Shown piece after piece: positions 17,677 to 27,365 of a stretch of 64,000 nt of DNA. The translations under genes and the position numbers were made by a program. Under the pieces are notes generated by a model. The model ran no database searches. It had not been told where the DNA came from and saw only the letters and a program-made list of their open reading frames with translations. The stretch covers positions 1 through 64,000 of the forward strand of contig PGXU01000003.1 in NCBI GenBank assembly GCA_002839335.1, in the 5' to 3' direction. The stretch's first letter is position 1. The number at the start of each line of letters is the position of its first letter. This DNA is from Spirochaetae bacterium HGW-Spirochaetae-4. Lineage in GTDB: Bacteria > Spirochaetota > Spirochaetia > Sphaerochaetales > Sphaerochaetaceae.

Positions 17677-18624
17677 ATGAGAAACCCAATCGCCATCATC
17701 CTGATGGTTTTCACCATATCCCTGGCACCACTGTCCGCATCCGGCAACAACGAAGCCAAGACGACAGACACTACGAAACCGATGGTCGCCGTGAGTATCC
17801 TGCCGCAACAGTATGTGGTCGACCGGATCGCAGGCGACCTGGTGGAGACTGTCGTCCTGGTGGGACCCGGCCAGAGTCCCCATTCCTACGAACCGACACC
17901 CCGACAGATGTCCGCCCTTTCCCAAGCCGATGTCTGGATACTCTCCAACACCGACTTCGAGTTGTCGTTGCAGCCGAAAGTGACCTCGATGTACCCCGAA
18001 TTGACGGTGGTCGATGGAACCGAAGGCGTCACCTTCCGGTATCTCGAGGACCATGGACATGAAGAGGGAGAAGACGACGCTGACCATGTCGATGCGCAGG
18101 AGCAACTATACCAGGGCGAACTGGATCGCCACACCTGGCTGGGAAGGGAGCCCATGAACATCTTGGCGACCCACACGGCCAGAACCCTCTCGGAGCTGGA
18201 TCCGGTTCATGCCGACACCTTCGCAGCGAACCTCGCAGTATTTCTTGAAGAGGTCGACACGCTGTTCTCCAACCTGACACAAGAGCTTGCGGCTCTCAGG
18301 GGAACAACGGTGTTCGTCTACCATCCCTCGTTCGGCTATTTGTTGGATGACCTGGGGATCGCGCAGGAAGCGGTGGAGACCGGCGGCAAGGAACCTACGG
18401 CCAAGGCCCTCTCCCTGCTGATCGAGGAAGCCCGCAAGGACAAGGTCCCGGCCCTCTTCGTACAGGCCCAGTTTCCTGTCAGTGCCGCCAAAAGCGTTGC
18501 GCAGGCGGTGGGAGCCCAAGTATTGCCGCTCGACCCCCTCGCATATGATTGGATAGCCAACATCCGCCTGATCGGAGACACGTTGCGCCAAGCATTGCTT
18601 GAAAGTGGCCAAGGAGACGACTGA
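17677..18624 (+). CDS. znuA: Zinc ABC transporter substrate-binding protein
   Basis: Signal peptide; SILPQQYVVDRIAGD, GQSPHSYEPTPRQM, His/Asp-rich loop EDHGHEEGEDDADHVD, VFVYHPSFGYL. Confidence 0.92.
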   Translation: MRNPIAIILMVFTISLAPLSASGNNEAKTTDTTKPMVAVSILPQQYVVDRIAGDLVETVVLVGPGQSPHSYEPTPRQMSALSQADVWILSNTDFELSLQPKVTSMYPELTVVDGTEGVTFRYLEDHGHEEGEDDADHVDAQEQLYQGELDRHTWLGREPMNILATHTARTLSELDPVHADTFAANLAVFLEEVDTLFSNLTQELAALRGTTVFVYHPSFGYLLDDLGIAQEAVETGGKEPTAKALSLLIEEARKDKVPALFVQAQFPVSAAKSVAQAVGAQVLPLDPLAYDWIANIRLIGDTLRQALLESGQGDD

Positions 18625-19439
18625 TGCCAACCGGATACACTTCCCACCACCCCGACAAACCCTTTGTACTGCAATTCGACCACGTCCAATTCTCCTATGG
18701 GCAGGTTCCCGTATTGGAGGCTGCATCGTTTCACATCCACGAGGGTGAATTCGTCGCCCTGGTCGGACCGAACGGAGCCGGCAAGACCACGGTGCTGAAA
18801 CTCGTACTTGGACTGGCACAACCGAATGGGGGAAGCATCACCTTGTTCGGCTCTTCTCCCCGCATCGGCCGGGACCGCATAGGCTATGTCCCGCAGCATG
18901 CCGACTACGATCCGACCTTTCCCATCTCGGTGGAGGAAGTGGTCCGTATGGGACGCATCCGCCCCTTCATGCGCTCGTATGGCAGCAAGGATTACGATGC
19001 CGTGCGGAAGGCCCTCCAGACCATGGAGCTGTCGGATCTCGCGAAACGACCCTACCATGCCCTCTCCGGCGGACAACGGCGCCGGGTCCTCGTGGCCCGT
19101 GCTCTCAGCGCAGCCCCGGACATGCTCGTTTTGGATGAACCGACCTCAAATATGGATGCCGACAGCGAGCGGCGCTTGTTCGCCGCACTCGGTGCCCTGA
19201 AGGGAAAGACCACCGTATTGATCGTTACCCACGATACCGGCTTCGTCTCGTCGCTTACCGACCGGGTGCTGTGCGTAGGTGATGTGGGACCATCGAAAAT
19301 CGGCCGCACGATCGTGCAGCACAGGATCGAACCCACCAAGGACGCTCCTGCACAACTGTTCGGTGGCGATGCGCTGAAAGTACTGCACGACAGCTCCCTC
19401 GACGACGACTGCTGCTGCCCACCGGGAGGTGCCGAATGA
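18624..19439 (+). CDS. znuC: Zinc ABC transporter ATP-binding protein
   Basis: Walker A GPNGAGKTT, signature LSGGQRRRVLVARAL, Walker B LVLDEPTSNMD. Confidence 0.92.
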   Translation: MPTGYTSHHPDKPFVLQFDHVQFSYGQVPVLEAASFHIHEGEFVALVGPNGAGKTTVLKLVLGLAQPNGGSITLFGSSPRIGRDRIGYVPQHADYDPTFPISVEEVVRMGRIRPFMRSYGSKDYDAVRKALQTMELSDLAKRPYHALSGGQRRRVLVARALSAAPDMLVLDEPTSNMDADSERRLFAALGALKGKTTVLIVTHDTGFVSSLTDRVLCVGDVGPSKIGRTIVQHRIEPTKDAPAQLFGGDALKVLHDSSLDDDCCCPPGGAE

Positions 19440-20329
19440 TTGCCTTTTTCGAAGCGCTGTTCAATCCATCCATGCCCTTCGTCCGCAACGCACTGGTTGC
19501 CGGACTGTTGTCGTCGGTCCTCTTCGGGATCCTCGGGACCGTGGTGACCGTCAAACGTATCGCCGGACTCGCAGGAGCCATCAGCCACGCGGTATTGGGT
19601 GGCATCGGCATGGCACTGTACCTGTCGGCCACAAAGGTCCTGCCCAACTTGCCACCGATTGCCGGAGCCATCGTGTTCGCCGTCCTGGCCGCACTGATTA
19701 TCGGCATCGTCTCCATGAAGGCCAAACAACGCGAGGACACCGTCATCAATGCCATCTGGGCCATCGGAATGAGTATCGGTGTGCTCTTCATGGCGAAGAC
19801 CCCGGGCTATACCGATCCGTCGAGCTACCTGTTCGGCAATATCCTGCTCATATCGACCAGGGACCTCACCCTCCTGGGAATCCTAGATGTGGTGGTCCTC
19901 ATCCTCGTTTGGCGCTTCTATCCACAACTGGAAGCCACCTCGTTCGACAACGAGTTCGCCCAGGTCAAGGGCCTGTCCACCAATGCCGTATTCCTTATCC
20001 TCCTGATCGTGACTGCGATAGCAGTGGTCCTGCTGCAGACCTTCGTGGGAATCGTCATGGTGATCGCAATGCTCACCCTACCCGCGGGGACCGCCGGATT
20101 CTCGGCCAAGAATATGATAGGGATGATGGTGCTCGCCTGGTTGTACTCGTCGCTGTTCTCGGTTGGCGGCCTGGTAGCCGGGTGGACCTTCGACCTCCCC
20201 GTCGGCGCCATGGTGGTGGTCCTCGCCGGAGCGGTGTTCCTCAGCTTCTCATTCTTCCGATTGCTCAAGACCAGGCGCAAGAAATCCACGCAACCGCTCG
20301 GGCAATCCCCAGGGGAGGCCAACGCATGA
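19436..20329 (+). CDS. znuB: Zinc ABC transporter permease
   Basis: ABC-3 family: AGLAGAISHAVLGGIGMALYL, LLISTRDLTLL, AMLTLPAGTAG. Confidence 0.92.
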   Translation: MIAFFEALFNPSMPFVRNALVAGLLSSVLFGILGTVVTVKRIAGLAGAISHAVLGGIGMALYLSATKVLPNLPPIAGAIVFAVLAALIIGIVSMKAKQREDTVINAIWAIGMSIGVLFMAKTPGYTDPSSYLFGNILLISTRDLTLLGILDVVVLILVWRFYPQLEATSFDNEFAQVKGLSTNAVFLILLIVTAIAVVLLQTFVGIVMVIAMLTLPAGTAGFSAKNMIGMMVLAWLYSSLFSVGGLVAGWTFDLPVGAMVVVLAGAVFLSFSFFRLLKTRRKKSTQPLGQSPGEANA

Positions 20330-20769
20330 CCAAAGCCCGCAAAGCGGTCCTTGAAGTGCTGGGGACGGCCGAACGCCCCCTGAGCGCAAGCGAGATCTCG
20401 TCGCTGGTCTCGCACTGCTGCGATCCGGTGACCATTTACCGGACCCTCCATTACCTCGAGGACAAGGGTCTGGCAGACTCGTTCGTCCTGCATTGCACCG
20501 AACATGGAACCGAACGGTACTTCACCCTATTGGCCCCGGGCGAAGCCTCGTATGCCCACCACCATTGGTTCCATTGCGAACACTGCCACCAATTCATCGA
20601 CTTGGGGGATTGCCGTATAGGAACGCTGGTGGATGCCTACCAGGAGGAACTGGGAATCCGCGTGACCGGACATACGCTGTATCTGACCGGAGTCTGTCCC
20701 GCCTGCTCAAGCCTGGGAAGAAACGGACAGGAACATGACCACCGAGGCCACGAGTCCCAATCCGAGTAA
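20326..20769 (+). CDS. zur: Fur-family transcriptional regulator, probable Zur
   Basis: MTKARKAVLEVLGTAERPLSASEI...CCDPVTIYRTLHYLEDKGL...YAHHHWFHCEHCHQFIDLGDC...GVCPAC; last gene of znuACB operon. Confidence 0.85.
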   Translation: MTKARKAVLEVLGTAERPLSASEISSLVSHCCDPVTIYRTLHYLEDKGLADSFVLHCTEHGTERYFTLLAPGEASYAHHHWFHCEHCHQFIDLGDCRIGTLVDAYQEELGIRVTGHTLYLTGVCPACSSLGRNGQEHDHRGHESQSE

Positions 20770-21597
20770 TACCGTGAAGATCACCACCTCGGCCGCTGCG
20801 AGAGCTACGCCGGAAGCATGCATGACCAGCATCATGGAAAACAGAGCCAATGCCATGGTCAACAGTTTCATGAACAAGACCGCGCTCAGTGTCGCACCCA
20901 TGGCACTGCCACGCAGTATCAGCACCCCTGTGAGTATGGCGGCCGGCACCACGACCGCGAGATCGCTTGCCTGTATGACCAACGTCGCATAATGTTCCAG
21001 TCCGACCGGCGGTGTGCCGGAGACCAATGCGGGAACAATCCGGGCAATCCACATGAGCAGCAGCAACACCCCCATGCCGATCAGATACCCACCGAGCAAT
21101 CGGCGGGGAAAACGGGGCTTCAGGGAATCGGCCACCTCGGTCGGTCCGAAGCTCCTGAAGGCTACGATGAAGGCGTACAGGGACAGTCCGAACAACGCCA
21201 CATAGACGAGAAACAACGGGTTGTACATGGACAGGTAGGAATAGGAGGCATACGTATAGAGAAAATATCCGAGCACGCCCGTCTGCAGCATCTTGCCCCG
21301 CAAACTGCCCTTGCGCATCAGGTAGGTTCCCACCTTCAATAGGGGAATGCCGACCAGCAATGTCACCCAATCCTGTCCCCTCGCCTGTGCCGCGACGGAG
21401 ATGGAATCCCGTGCATAGAGACCGTTCCCATCAAGACCAACCGACTCCCCATAGATGGAGACGAAGGTCTTCTGAGCTATTGTGGTCGACTTCATATCCA
21501 GCAAACCACCAATCGAGGCTATCAGAGCTCCAATTATTATCAGAGCGGACAATACAGTCAGAATCGTTTTCGTCGAATTGGTTTCCCCGCGTACCAT
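20707..21597 (-). CDS. Multi-pass membrane protein of unknown function
   Basis: 296 aa, about 6 hydrophobic segments; 3' end overlaps zur 3' end convergently by 63 bp. Confidence 0.65.
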   Translation of the reverse strand: MVRGETNSTKTILTVLSALIIIGALIASIGGLLDMKSTTIAQKTFVSIYGESVGLDGNGLYARDSISVAAQARGQDWVTLLVGIPLLKVGTYLMRKGSLRGKMLQTGVLGYFLYTYASYSYLSMYNPLFLVYVALFGLSLYAFIVAFRSFGPTEVADSLKPRFPRRLLGGYLIGMGVLLLLMWIARIVPALVSGTPPVGLEHYATLVIQASDLAVVVPAAILTGVLILRGSAMGATLSAVLFMKLLTMALALFSMMLVMHASGVALAAAEVVIFTVLLGLGLVASVVMFLSVSSQA

Positions 21598-21623
21598 GTG
21601 TTTATACCTACCTTGCGAAAACC

Positions 21624-22124
21624 CTACGCGGTGGGGCCTCCCGTGTCAACAGGTCTCCGTATCGCCTCTTCCCACAATTCCAGACGATCGGCGACATATT
21701 CGGTGAGGATGGGGAACACCGTGTCCCGCTCCAGCGGGCCCTCGTATGGACCGAAGTCCTCATGCCCGTTCGCATCGTACACAGCCACGATCAGCGGTGA
21801 GCGGTACACCTTCGGATCTCCCGACAGATCGCGCCACCGTTCCCCCGTCAATTGTGCGAGCACGCGGTAATCGGTCTGTTCCAACGCCACAGTCAGGATA
21901 TGCCGGTCCTGGCGATCGAACACGGAAAGCACGAAGGGAAACAGCAGATACCCATCCCCATGCGCATTGGCAGGATCCACTTGCTCCACAGCACGAATCC
22001 GGGCCCTCGGCCATATCCAGACCGCCTGGGATTTGGTCTCACGGGCCTTCGGATCGGGCATCGCAGGCCACCGCAACGAATCTATCATCTGATAGGTCTC
22101 TCGCTCGGCATTCGCATCACGCAT
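21624..22124 (-). CDS. Conserved hypothetical protein (166 aa)
   Basis: MRDANAERETYQMIDSLRWPAMPDPKARETKSQAVWIWPRARIRAV...; start at CAT 22122-22124. The longer 461-aa ORF is antisense to the ZIP gene. Confidence 0.6.
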   Translation of the reverse strand: MRDANAERETYQMIDSLRWPAMPDPKARETKSQAVWIWPRARIRAVEQVDPANAHGDGYLLFPFVLSVFDRQDRHILTVALEQTDYRVLAQLTGERWRDLSGDPKVYRSPLIVAVYDANGHEDFGPYEGPLERDTVFPILTEYVADRLELWEEAIRRPVDTGGPTA

Positions 22125-22356
22125 AGGCAACCTCCATATGTCAGCCAGTTTCAGACACCATCGCATGCAAACTATACCATCACACGCCGCAATTCCCAAG
22201 CAACTTTTCGACCGTGCACGCTCGTCCACAATCCGATGAACGACAAGTCTTGTCATGTTCCCTTTACTCAGAAAGAAATACACGGTGCGAACCTTGACCT
22301 CGGGACAGCACCTGCATATGATGCAAGGAGGATCATCCGGACAAGGAGCATACGCT

Positions 22357-23178
22357 ATGGACGCATTATTGGAACAACCGATACTGATGGCTTTTCTTGC
22401 GACCTTGGGGACCTGGGCCCTTACCGCACTCGGTGCCGCCCTCGTCTTCTTCTTCAAGGAGATCAAGCAACACATATTGAACATGATGCTCGGATTCGCC
22501 AGCGGCGTCATGATAGCGGCGAGCTTCTGGTCCCTGCTCGCCCCTGCGATCGATTTGGCGGAGAGCATCTCCCCGATTCCCGCATGGCTGGTCGCCACCC
22601 TTGGTTTCCTCGGGGGTGCGGGATTCCTGTGGCTGGCCGACCAACTGCTCCCCCATATCCACCTGGACTCCCATGCAGGCGATAGGCCCGAAGGGTTGCC
22701 GACACACCTGCGCAGGAGTATCCTCCTGGTTCTCTCCATAACCTTGCACAACTTCCCCGAGGGACTTGCGGTCGGCGTCGCTTTTGGCGCGGTGGCTTCC
22801 GGACAAGGTGAGGTGACGATAGCCGCGGCCCTTGCGGTGGCTATCGGTATCGGTATCCAGAATTTTCCCGAAGGGGCTGCCGTCTCGATTCCCCTGCGCC
22901 GCGAGGGTTTGTCCCGCACGAAGAGTTTCATGTATGGGCAGGCTTCCGGTATAGTCGAGCCGATCGCGGGAGTCCTTGGAGCGGTCCTGGTTGCCACCAT
23001 GCAACCCATTCTCCCGTATGCGCTTGCCTTTGCCGCCGGAGCGATGATCTATGTCGTGGTTGAGGAGCTTATTCCCGAATCGCAGCAGGGAAGCGACCAC
23101 TTGGGGACCCACCTTGCCACGTTCGGTACGATTTTCGGCTTCACCGCGATGATGATCCTGGATGTGGCTTTGGGGTGA
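22357..23178 (+). CDS. ZIP family metal transporter
   Basis: [28 protein letters not shown]...[14 protein letters not shown]...[18 protein letters not shown]...VEELIPES. Confidence 0.93.
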   Translation: MDALLEQPILMAFLATLGTWALTALGAALVFFFKEIKQHILNMMLGFASGVMIAASFWSLLAPAIDLAESISPIPAWLVATLGFLGGAGFLWLADQLLPHIHLDSHAGDRPEGLPTHLRRSILLVLSITLHNFPEGLAVGVAFGAVASGQGEVTIAAALAVAIGIGIQNFPEGAAVSIPLRREGLSRTKSFMYGQASGIVEPIAGVLGAVLVATMQPILPYALAFAAGAMIYVVVEELIPESQQGSDHLGTHLATFGTIFGFTAMMILDVALG

Positions 23179-23228
23179 TGCGTTCCCGATAGTCCCACGA
23201 ACTCCAGGTCAGCTTGCCGAGGCACGGG

Positions 23229-24506
23229 TCAAACCCGTTCGACCAGATTGGAGACGCTCAGGGCTCCCAAGGTCTTGATTCCCTTGGAGTTTATTTGCGA
23301 GGCGATCGAGTCCCCGATCGTATCGAGATTCTGTTCCAGGTAGACTTCCCCATACAATGCGCCGACCAGTTGCACGACCTTCAGGTCCTCCAACGGTCGT
23401 GCGGGGACGTATGCTGTCCGCGTGGGATTGGTGGCTATGATGAAGTTCTTCTCCACCAGCAGGTCGAGGACGGCGAACAGCTGCCGCTCGTTCATGAGCA
23501 GGCGGTCGGTTATGTCGCGGATTTTCGTCTCCCCGCCCCCGTTGCGGTACTTCTGCCCGATGACCATCATGACGTTCACGCCATTGGCCAATTGTTCGGC
23601 CGGGGATACCGGTTTCACCAGCGTTCCCTTTTCGGGTTGGTACTGGTGCACATAACTGACTTCGACTGCGCCAAGGATCACCACCCATATCATGTAGACC
23701 CACAACAGGAACAGGAATACGGCGGCGAATGATCCGTAGATGACCGAATAGCTGAGGATCTTGGATATCAGGGAGGAGAACAAGGCGTTCACGCCATACA
23801 TGCCGACGGTTCCGACCAGGGCTCCCAATGCCGCGCTCGCCGTGTTCACCTTCGCGTTCGGTGCGACCATGATCATGAGGAACAGGAAGAGCCAGCCGAT
23901 TATCCACGGGCCGACCAGCTTCAACACGACCATGAAGGTGTTGTCGAAGATGTCCCATCCCAGCGCTTTAGCCGTCCACGTGCTCAACAGCGATTTCACA
24001 CTGATGTAGGCTCCCAGCAGGATCGCTCCGATCAGGAGCACCGAGAGGAATCCGACCGATCGTTTCACGACGTTCATGTTGGAGGAGGCGGAGCGGTAGA
24101 GTTGGTTGACGACGTCCCAGACTTTATGGATGAGCAGGATCGATGTGATGATGAACGATACGAGTCCGATGGCGCCGAGTCCGCTGGCGTTGCTGCTGTA
24201 GCCTTCGATCATCCGAGCCAGCTGGCCACCCGCGACTTCACCGAAAATGGAGGTGAAGATTTCAGCCAGCATGGTGTAGAAGGGCTGCAGCACGTCGAAC
24301 AGCGAGAGGAAGGCGACGAGGAAGGAGATGAACGGGACGATGGAGATGAGTGTGGTGTAGACGATTCCCGAGGCAAGTATGGTGATGCGGTCCTTTGAGA
24401 ATTTGCCGTACCAGACTTCCACAAAGGTGGTCAGCCGTTTGATCAGCGGGGCCTTCCTATGCGAGCCGATTCTTTTTGCAGTATGTCCCACCGTTTTTCC
24501 CTTCAT
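23229..24506 (-). CDS. YihY/BrkB (RNase BN-like) family inner membrane protein
   Basis: ASGIVYTTLISIVPFISFLVAFLSLF, six TM pattern, winged-helix-like C-term. Confidence 0.88.
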   Translation of the reverse strand: MKGKTVGHTAKRIGSHRKAPLIKRLTTFVEVWYGKFSKDRITILASGIVYTTLISIVPFISFLVAFLSLFDVLQPFYTMLAEIFTSIFGEVAGGQLARMIEGYSSNASGLGAIGLVSFIITSILLIHKVWDVVNQLYRSASSNMNVVKRSVGFLSVLLIGAILLGAYISVKSLLSTWTAKALGWDIFDNTFMVVLKLVGPWIIGWLFLFLMIMVAPNAKVNTASAALGALVGTVGMYGVNALFSSLISKILSYSVIYGSFAAVFLFLLWVYMIWVVILGAVEVSYVHQYQPEKGTLVKPVSPAEQLANGVNVMMVIGQKYRNGGGETKIRDITDRLLMNERQLFAVLDLLVEKNFIIATNPTRTAYVPARPLEDLKVVQLVGALYGEVYLEQNLDTIGDSIASQINSKGIKTLGALSVSNLVERV

Positions 24507-24563
24507 GCGTTCCCAATTTCCTTGATGCAATCCTATCAGTATCCGGCTGGGGAAGCAACTGTG

Positions 24564-25496
24564 CTACCTGTTTTTACGGGTCTTGTGGTGTTCCAGCCAT
24601 GAGCCGATCATCCTGTGGATTTCTTCCCGATTGGTTTCATTGAGCAGTTCGTGGCGGGCGCCTTTCACCAGGTTCAAGGTGATGTCTTCGATTCCGGCTT
24701 TCTTGTACTGGTTGTAGACTTTTTGCACGCCTTTTCCGAAGTCGCCGACGGGGTCGTTCGCTCCGCTTATGAAGTAGATGGGGATGTCCTTGGGGATTCG
24801 TTTGATGGTTCGCTTGCTGGTGGCCAGTGCGATGCCGTCGAGCAGGTCGACGAAGAACCTCGAGGTGCAGACGAATCCGCACAGAGGATCGGCGATGTAG
24901 GCTTGTACTTCCTGTTCATCGCGGCTCAGCCAGTCGAAGGTCGTATTCTGGGGTTGGAAGGCTTTTCCGAAGGAGCCGAAGCTCAGGTTGTCCATTAGTT
25001 CATCGGGTCTGCGTCCGCCGTCTCTGCGTGCGCGGATCTTGGCGACTAGTTTGCCGATGGCTCCGACTGCGCCTTTGCTAGCTCCAGTGCCGCTGAGGAT
25101 GGCTCCGACGTAGAGTCCGGGGTTCTGTTGGATGATGTTCGGCACTAGGAAGGAACCCATGCTGTGGCCAAGGAGGAAGAGGTCTTTGCCGGGGTGGTTT
25201 CGGGTGATGGTTTGGCCAAGTTCGGTTGCATCCTGGCAGACGCGATTCCAGCCGTTCTTCTCGGCGAACCAACCGAGGTCGTCGTCTGATGCCGTGAGGC
25301 CGTGGCCACGGTGGTCCTGTGCGTATACGGCGATTCCAAGGGTGTTGAGGTAGGTGGCGAAGCGATCGTAACGGGCGCTGTGCTCCGCCATGCCATGGAG
25401 AATTTGCAGGATTGAATGGATGTTTCCGTTTTCGGGGAGCCAAGAGCGGTAGTAGATTTGTTTGTTGTCCGAGCAGGTCATGGTAAGAATTTCCAT
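24564..25496 (-). CDS. Alpha/beta hydrolase, monoacylglycerol lipase-like
   Basis: ILQILHGMAEHSARYDRFA, YAQDHRGHG, LLGHSMGSFL, PIYFISGANDPVG. Confidence 0.9.
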   Translation of the reverse strand: MEILTMTCSDNKQIYYRSWLPENGNIHSILQILHGMAEHSARYDRFATYLNTLGIAVYAQDHRGHGLTASDDDLGWFAEKNGWNRVCQDATELGQTITRNHPGKDLFLLGHSMGSFLVPNIIQQNPGLYVGAILSGTGASKGAVGAIGKLVAKIRARRDGGRRPDELMDNLSFGSFGKAFQPQNTTFDWLSRDEQEVQAYIADPLCGFVCTSRFFVDLLDGIALATSKRTIKRIPKDIPIYFISGANDPVGDFGKGVQKVYNQYKKAGIEDITLNLVKGARHELLNETNREEIHRMIGSWLEHHKTRKNR

Positions 25497-25599
25497 GGGT
25501 GTCCTCCGTAGTGATGACGAGGCTGGAGTCTATCTTCGAAGCAAAACCAACTATATCGAGGTTATTGGATACAGAAGAGGATTTCAAGAGGTACATCAT

Positions 25600-26760
25600 A
25601 TGAAAAGCAACTTCACTCCCCCGTTCTGTCCTGCCCCGGATTGTCCTGAACATACCGAAAATCCCAATAAGCATCTAAATTGGTGGATCCTAAGAGGATT
25701 TTATTTTTCCCGAACACACGGACATGTGCAACGGTACTTGTGTAAAACTTGTGGAAAATCGTTCACCGAAAGAATTTTCCATCTCGATTATTATGCGAAA
25801 CGGATCGACATAGACCTCAAGGACCTGTTGTTCCACTACTGCAATGGATTCAGCCAACGGGCACTCGCCGAACACTTCGGATGTACAACCCGGACCATTG
25901 CGCACAAACTTCAAATCCTATCCCGACAATCGATGGCTGCGATAACCGAATCGAACAGGAGCATCCACACACTCGAAGATATTGCAATCGACGGAATGCA
26001 AAACTTCACGGGAAGCCAATACCAGCCAAACAATTATACAATCGCAGTCGGACAATATTCCCAATACGTCGGCATGGTTACCCAGGTGATTTTCAGAAGA
26101 GCCGGGAAAATGAATACCTATCAAAAACGACGTCGTGCATATTTCGATACAATCGGATTGTGGAAACGGGGAGCGTTCACAAACTCGATCCGAGAATTGG
26201 TCGACCATATTGTCCAGGTCGTAGAAAATCGTTCCCAAGACAAGCAGTCCATAGTCTGCAACAGTGACGACAAGAAACTCTATGCACAACAATTGTGGAA
26301 AAACGAGAAAATCGCAATGATGATGGCTTCCAGCCGGTTTGTCCATTCCATCACCTCCTCCAGATGTTGGCGGGACATGAAGAATCCGCTATTTCCGGTA
26401 AATTACATAGATGCCCGCCTGCGCAACGACCTCGCCGACTGGCAACGTGAGACTACCAGCTTCCCCCGTGAAGCGAACCGAAATTTCCAAAGGTTCGTGT
26501 GCTATCTCGCCTACCACAATTTCTTCAAACCATATCGGGTGCGGAAACCAGATAAAAACCATGCCGAGGCAGCTGGATTGCCCCATACCGATTCCGAACG
26601 GATCAAACGTGCGTTTTTCAATCGAAGGGCTTTCCACTCCCAGACCGCACTTTCCCCTCAATGGGATGACTGCTGGTTCTGCCGCATCGTCACTCCACTA
26701 CAAGTACGCGATAAGATTCCTTTCAACGGGAATCGCAAACCGGCATATCTTCATTTTTAA
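25600..26760 (+). CDS. IS1/IS1595-like transposase or domesticated derivative: zinc ribbon + HTH + DDE-like region
   Basis: CPAPDCPEH...YLCKTCGKSFTER; HTH FSQRALAEHFGCTTRTIAHKLQ; AIDGMQNFTG, VCNSDD, NYIDARLRNDLADWQRETTSFPREANRNFQRFVCYLAYHNFFKPYR. No terminal inverted repeats seen. Confidence 0.6.
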   Translation: MKSNFTPPFCPAPDCPEHTENPNKHLNWWILRGFYFSRTHGHVQRYLCKTCGKSFTERIFHLDYYAKRIDIDLKDLLFHYCNGFSQRALAEHFGCTTRTIAHKLQILSRQSMAAITESNRSIHTLEDIAIDGMQNFTGSQYQPNNYTIAVGQYSQYVGMVTQVIFRRAGKMNTYQKRRRAYFDTIGLWKRGAFTNSIRELVDHIVQVVENRSQDKQSIVCNSDDKKLYAQQLWKNEKIAMMMASSRFVHSITSSRCWRDMKNPLFPVNYIDARLRNDLADWQRETTSFPREANRNFQRFVCYLAYHNFFKPYRVRKPDKNHAEAAGLPHTDSERIKRAFFNRRAFHSQTALSPQWDDCWFCRIVTPLQVRDKIPFNGNRKPAYLHF

Positions 26761-26807
26761 CAATTGGAGAACTTGTTCGAATCGCCATTCTTGCGTACAT
26801 TCTTTCC

Positions 26808-27335
26808 ATGGATCGAATTTTTGTGTTCTCAGATCTTCACGGAAATGGTGATGCCTTGAAGATGCTCCTATCAAGGGCCTCCGAAGAATCGTGCGACCAT
26901 ATCATTTGTGCAGGAGATCTCGGTCTGGATCGGCTGGGACAGCATCGGAATCTACTTCAAGGCCTTGCGATTCCATTCTCCATGGTACGCGGAAACTGCG
27001 ATTCCGTTTGGACATTCTCCGAAGCAGGATTTTCCATTCCACCAAAATACACGGTTCTCAATCTTGGGGACCGAATCGTGTTTGTGACCCATGGCGACGC
27101 GATTCCCAGCTGGTACGCTGCTCCAACACCATTATCAGAAAAAGATATTTTTATCAGTGGACATACACATATCGCATTTGTGGCGCAAACTTCTACCGGA
27201 CCGATTGTGATGAATCCCGGATCAGCAAGCTCACCCCGCGACAGCAGGCCTCCCAGTTATGCAGTCGTAACCGACCGTGAAATACTTGTAAAGGCTCTGG
27301 TGTCTCGGAGGGTATTGGAAGCACTGACAATATAA
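26808..27335 (+). CDS. YfcE/MJ0936-type metallophosphodiesterase
   Basis: MDRIFVFSDLHGNGDAL, CAGDLG, VRGNCDS, VTHGD, ISGHTHIAF, NPGSASSPR. Confidence 0.9.
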   Translation: MDRIFVFSDLHGNGDALKMLLSRASEESCDHIICAGDLGLDRLGQHRNLLQGLAIPFSMVRGNCDSVWTFSEAGFSIPPKYTVLNLGDRIVFVTHGDAIPSWYAAPTPLSEKDIFISGHTHIAFVAQTSTGPIVMNPGSASSPRDSRPPSYAVVTDREILVKALVSRRVLEALTI

Positions 27336-27365
27336 GTCTACCAACTCCATTCTTGTCACCACTAC

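Noticed and set aside
19429-20325. N-terminal part of the 446-aa plus ORF joined to zur
   Set aside because: Out of frame with znuB and full of low-complexity R/G/P; the true regulator starts at ATG 20326.
22125-23009. N-terminal extension of the 461-aa minus ORF
   Set aside because: Antisense to the ZIP transporter; real gene probably starts at 22124.
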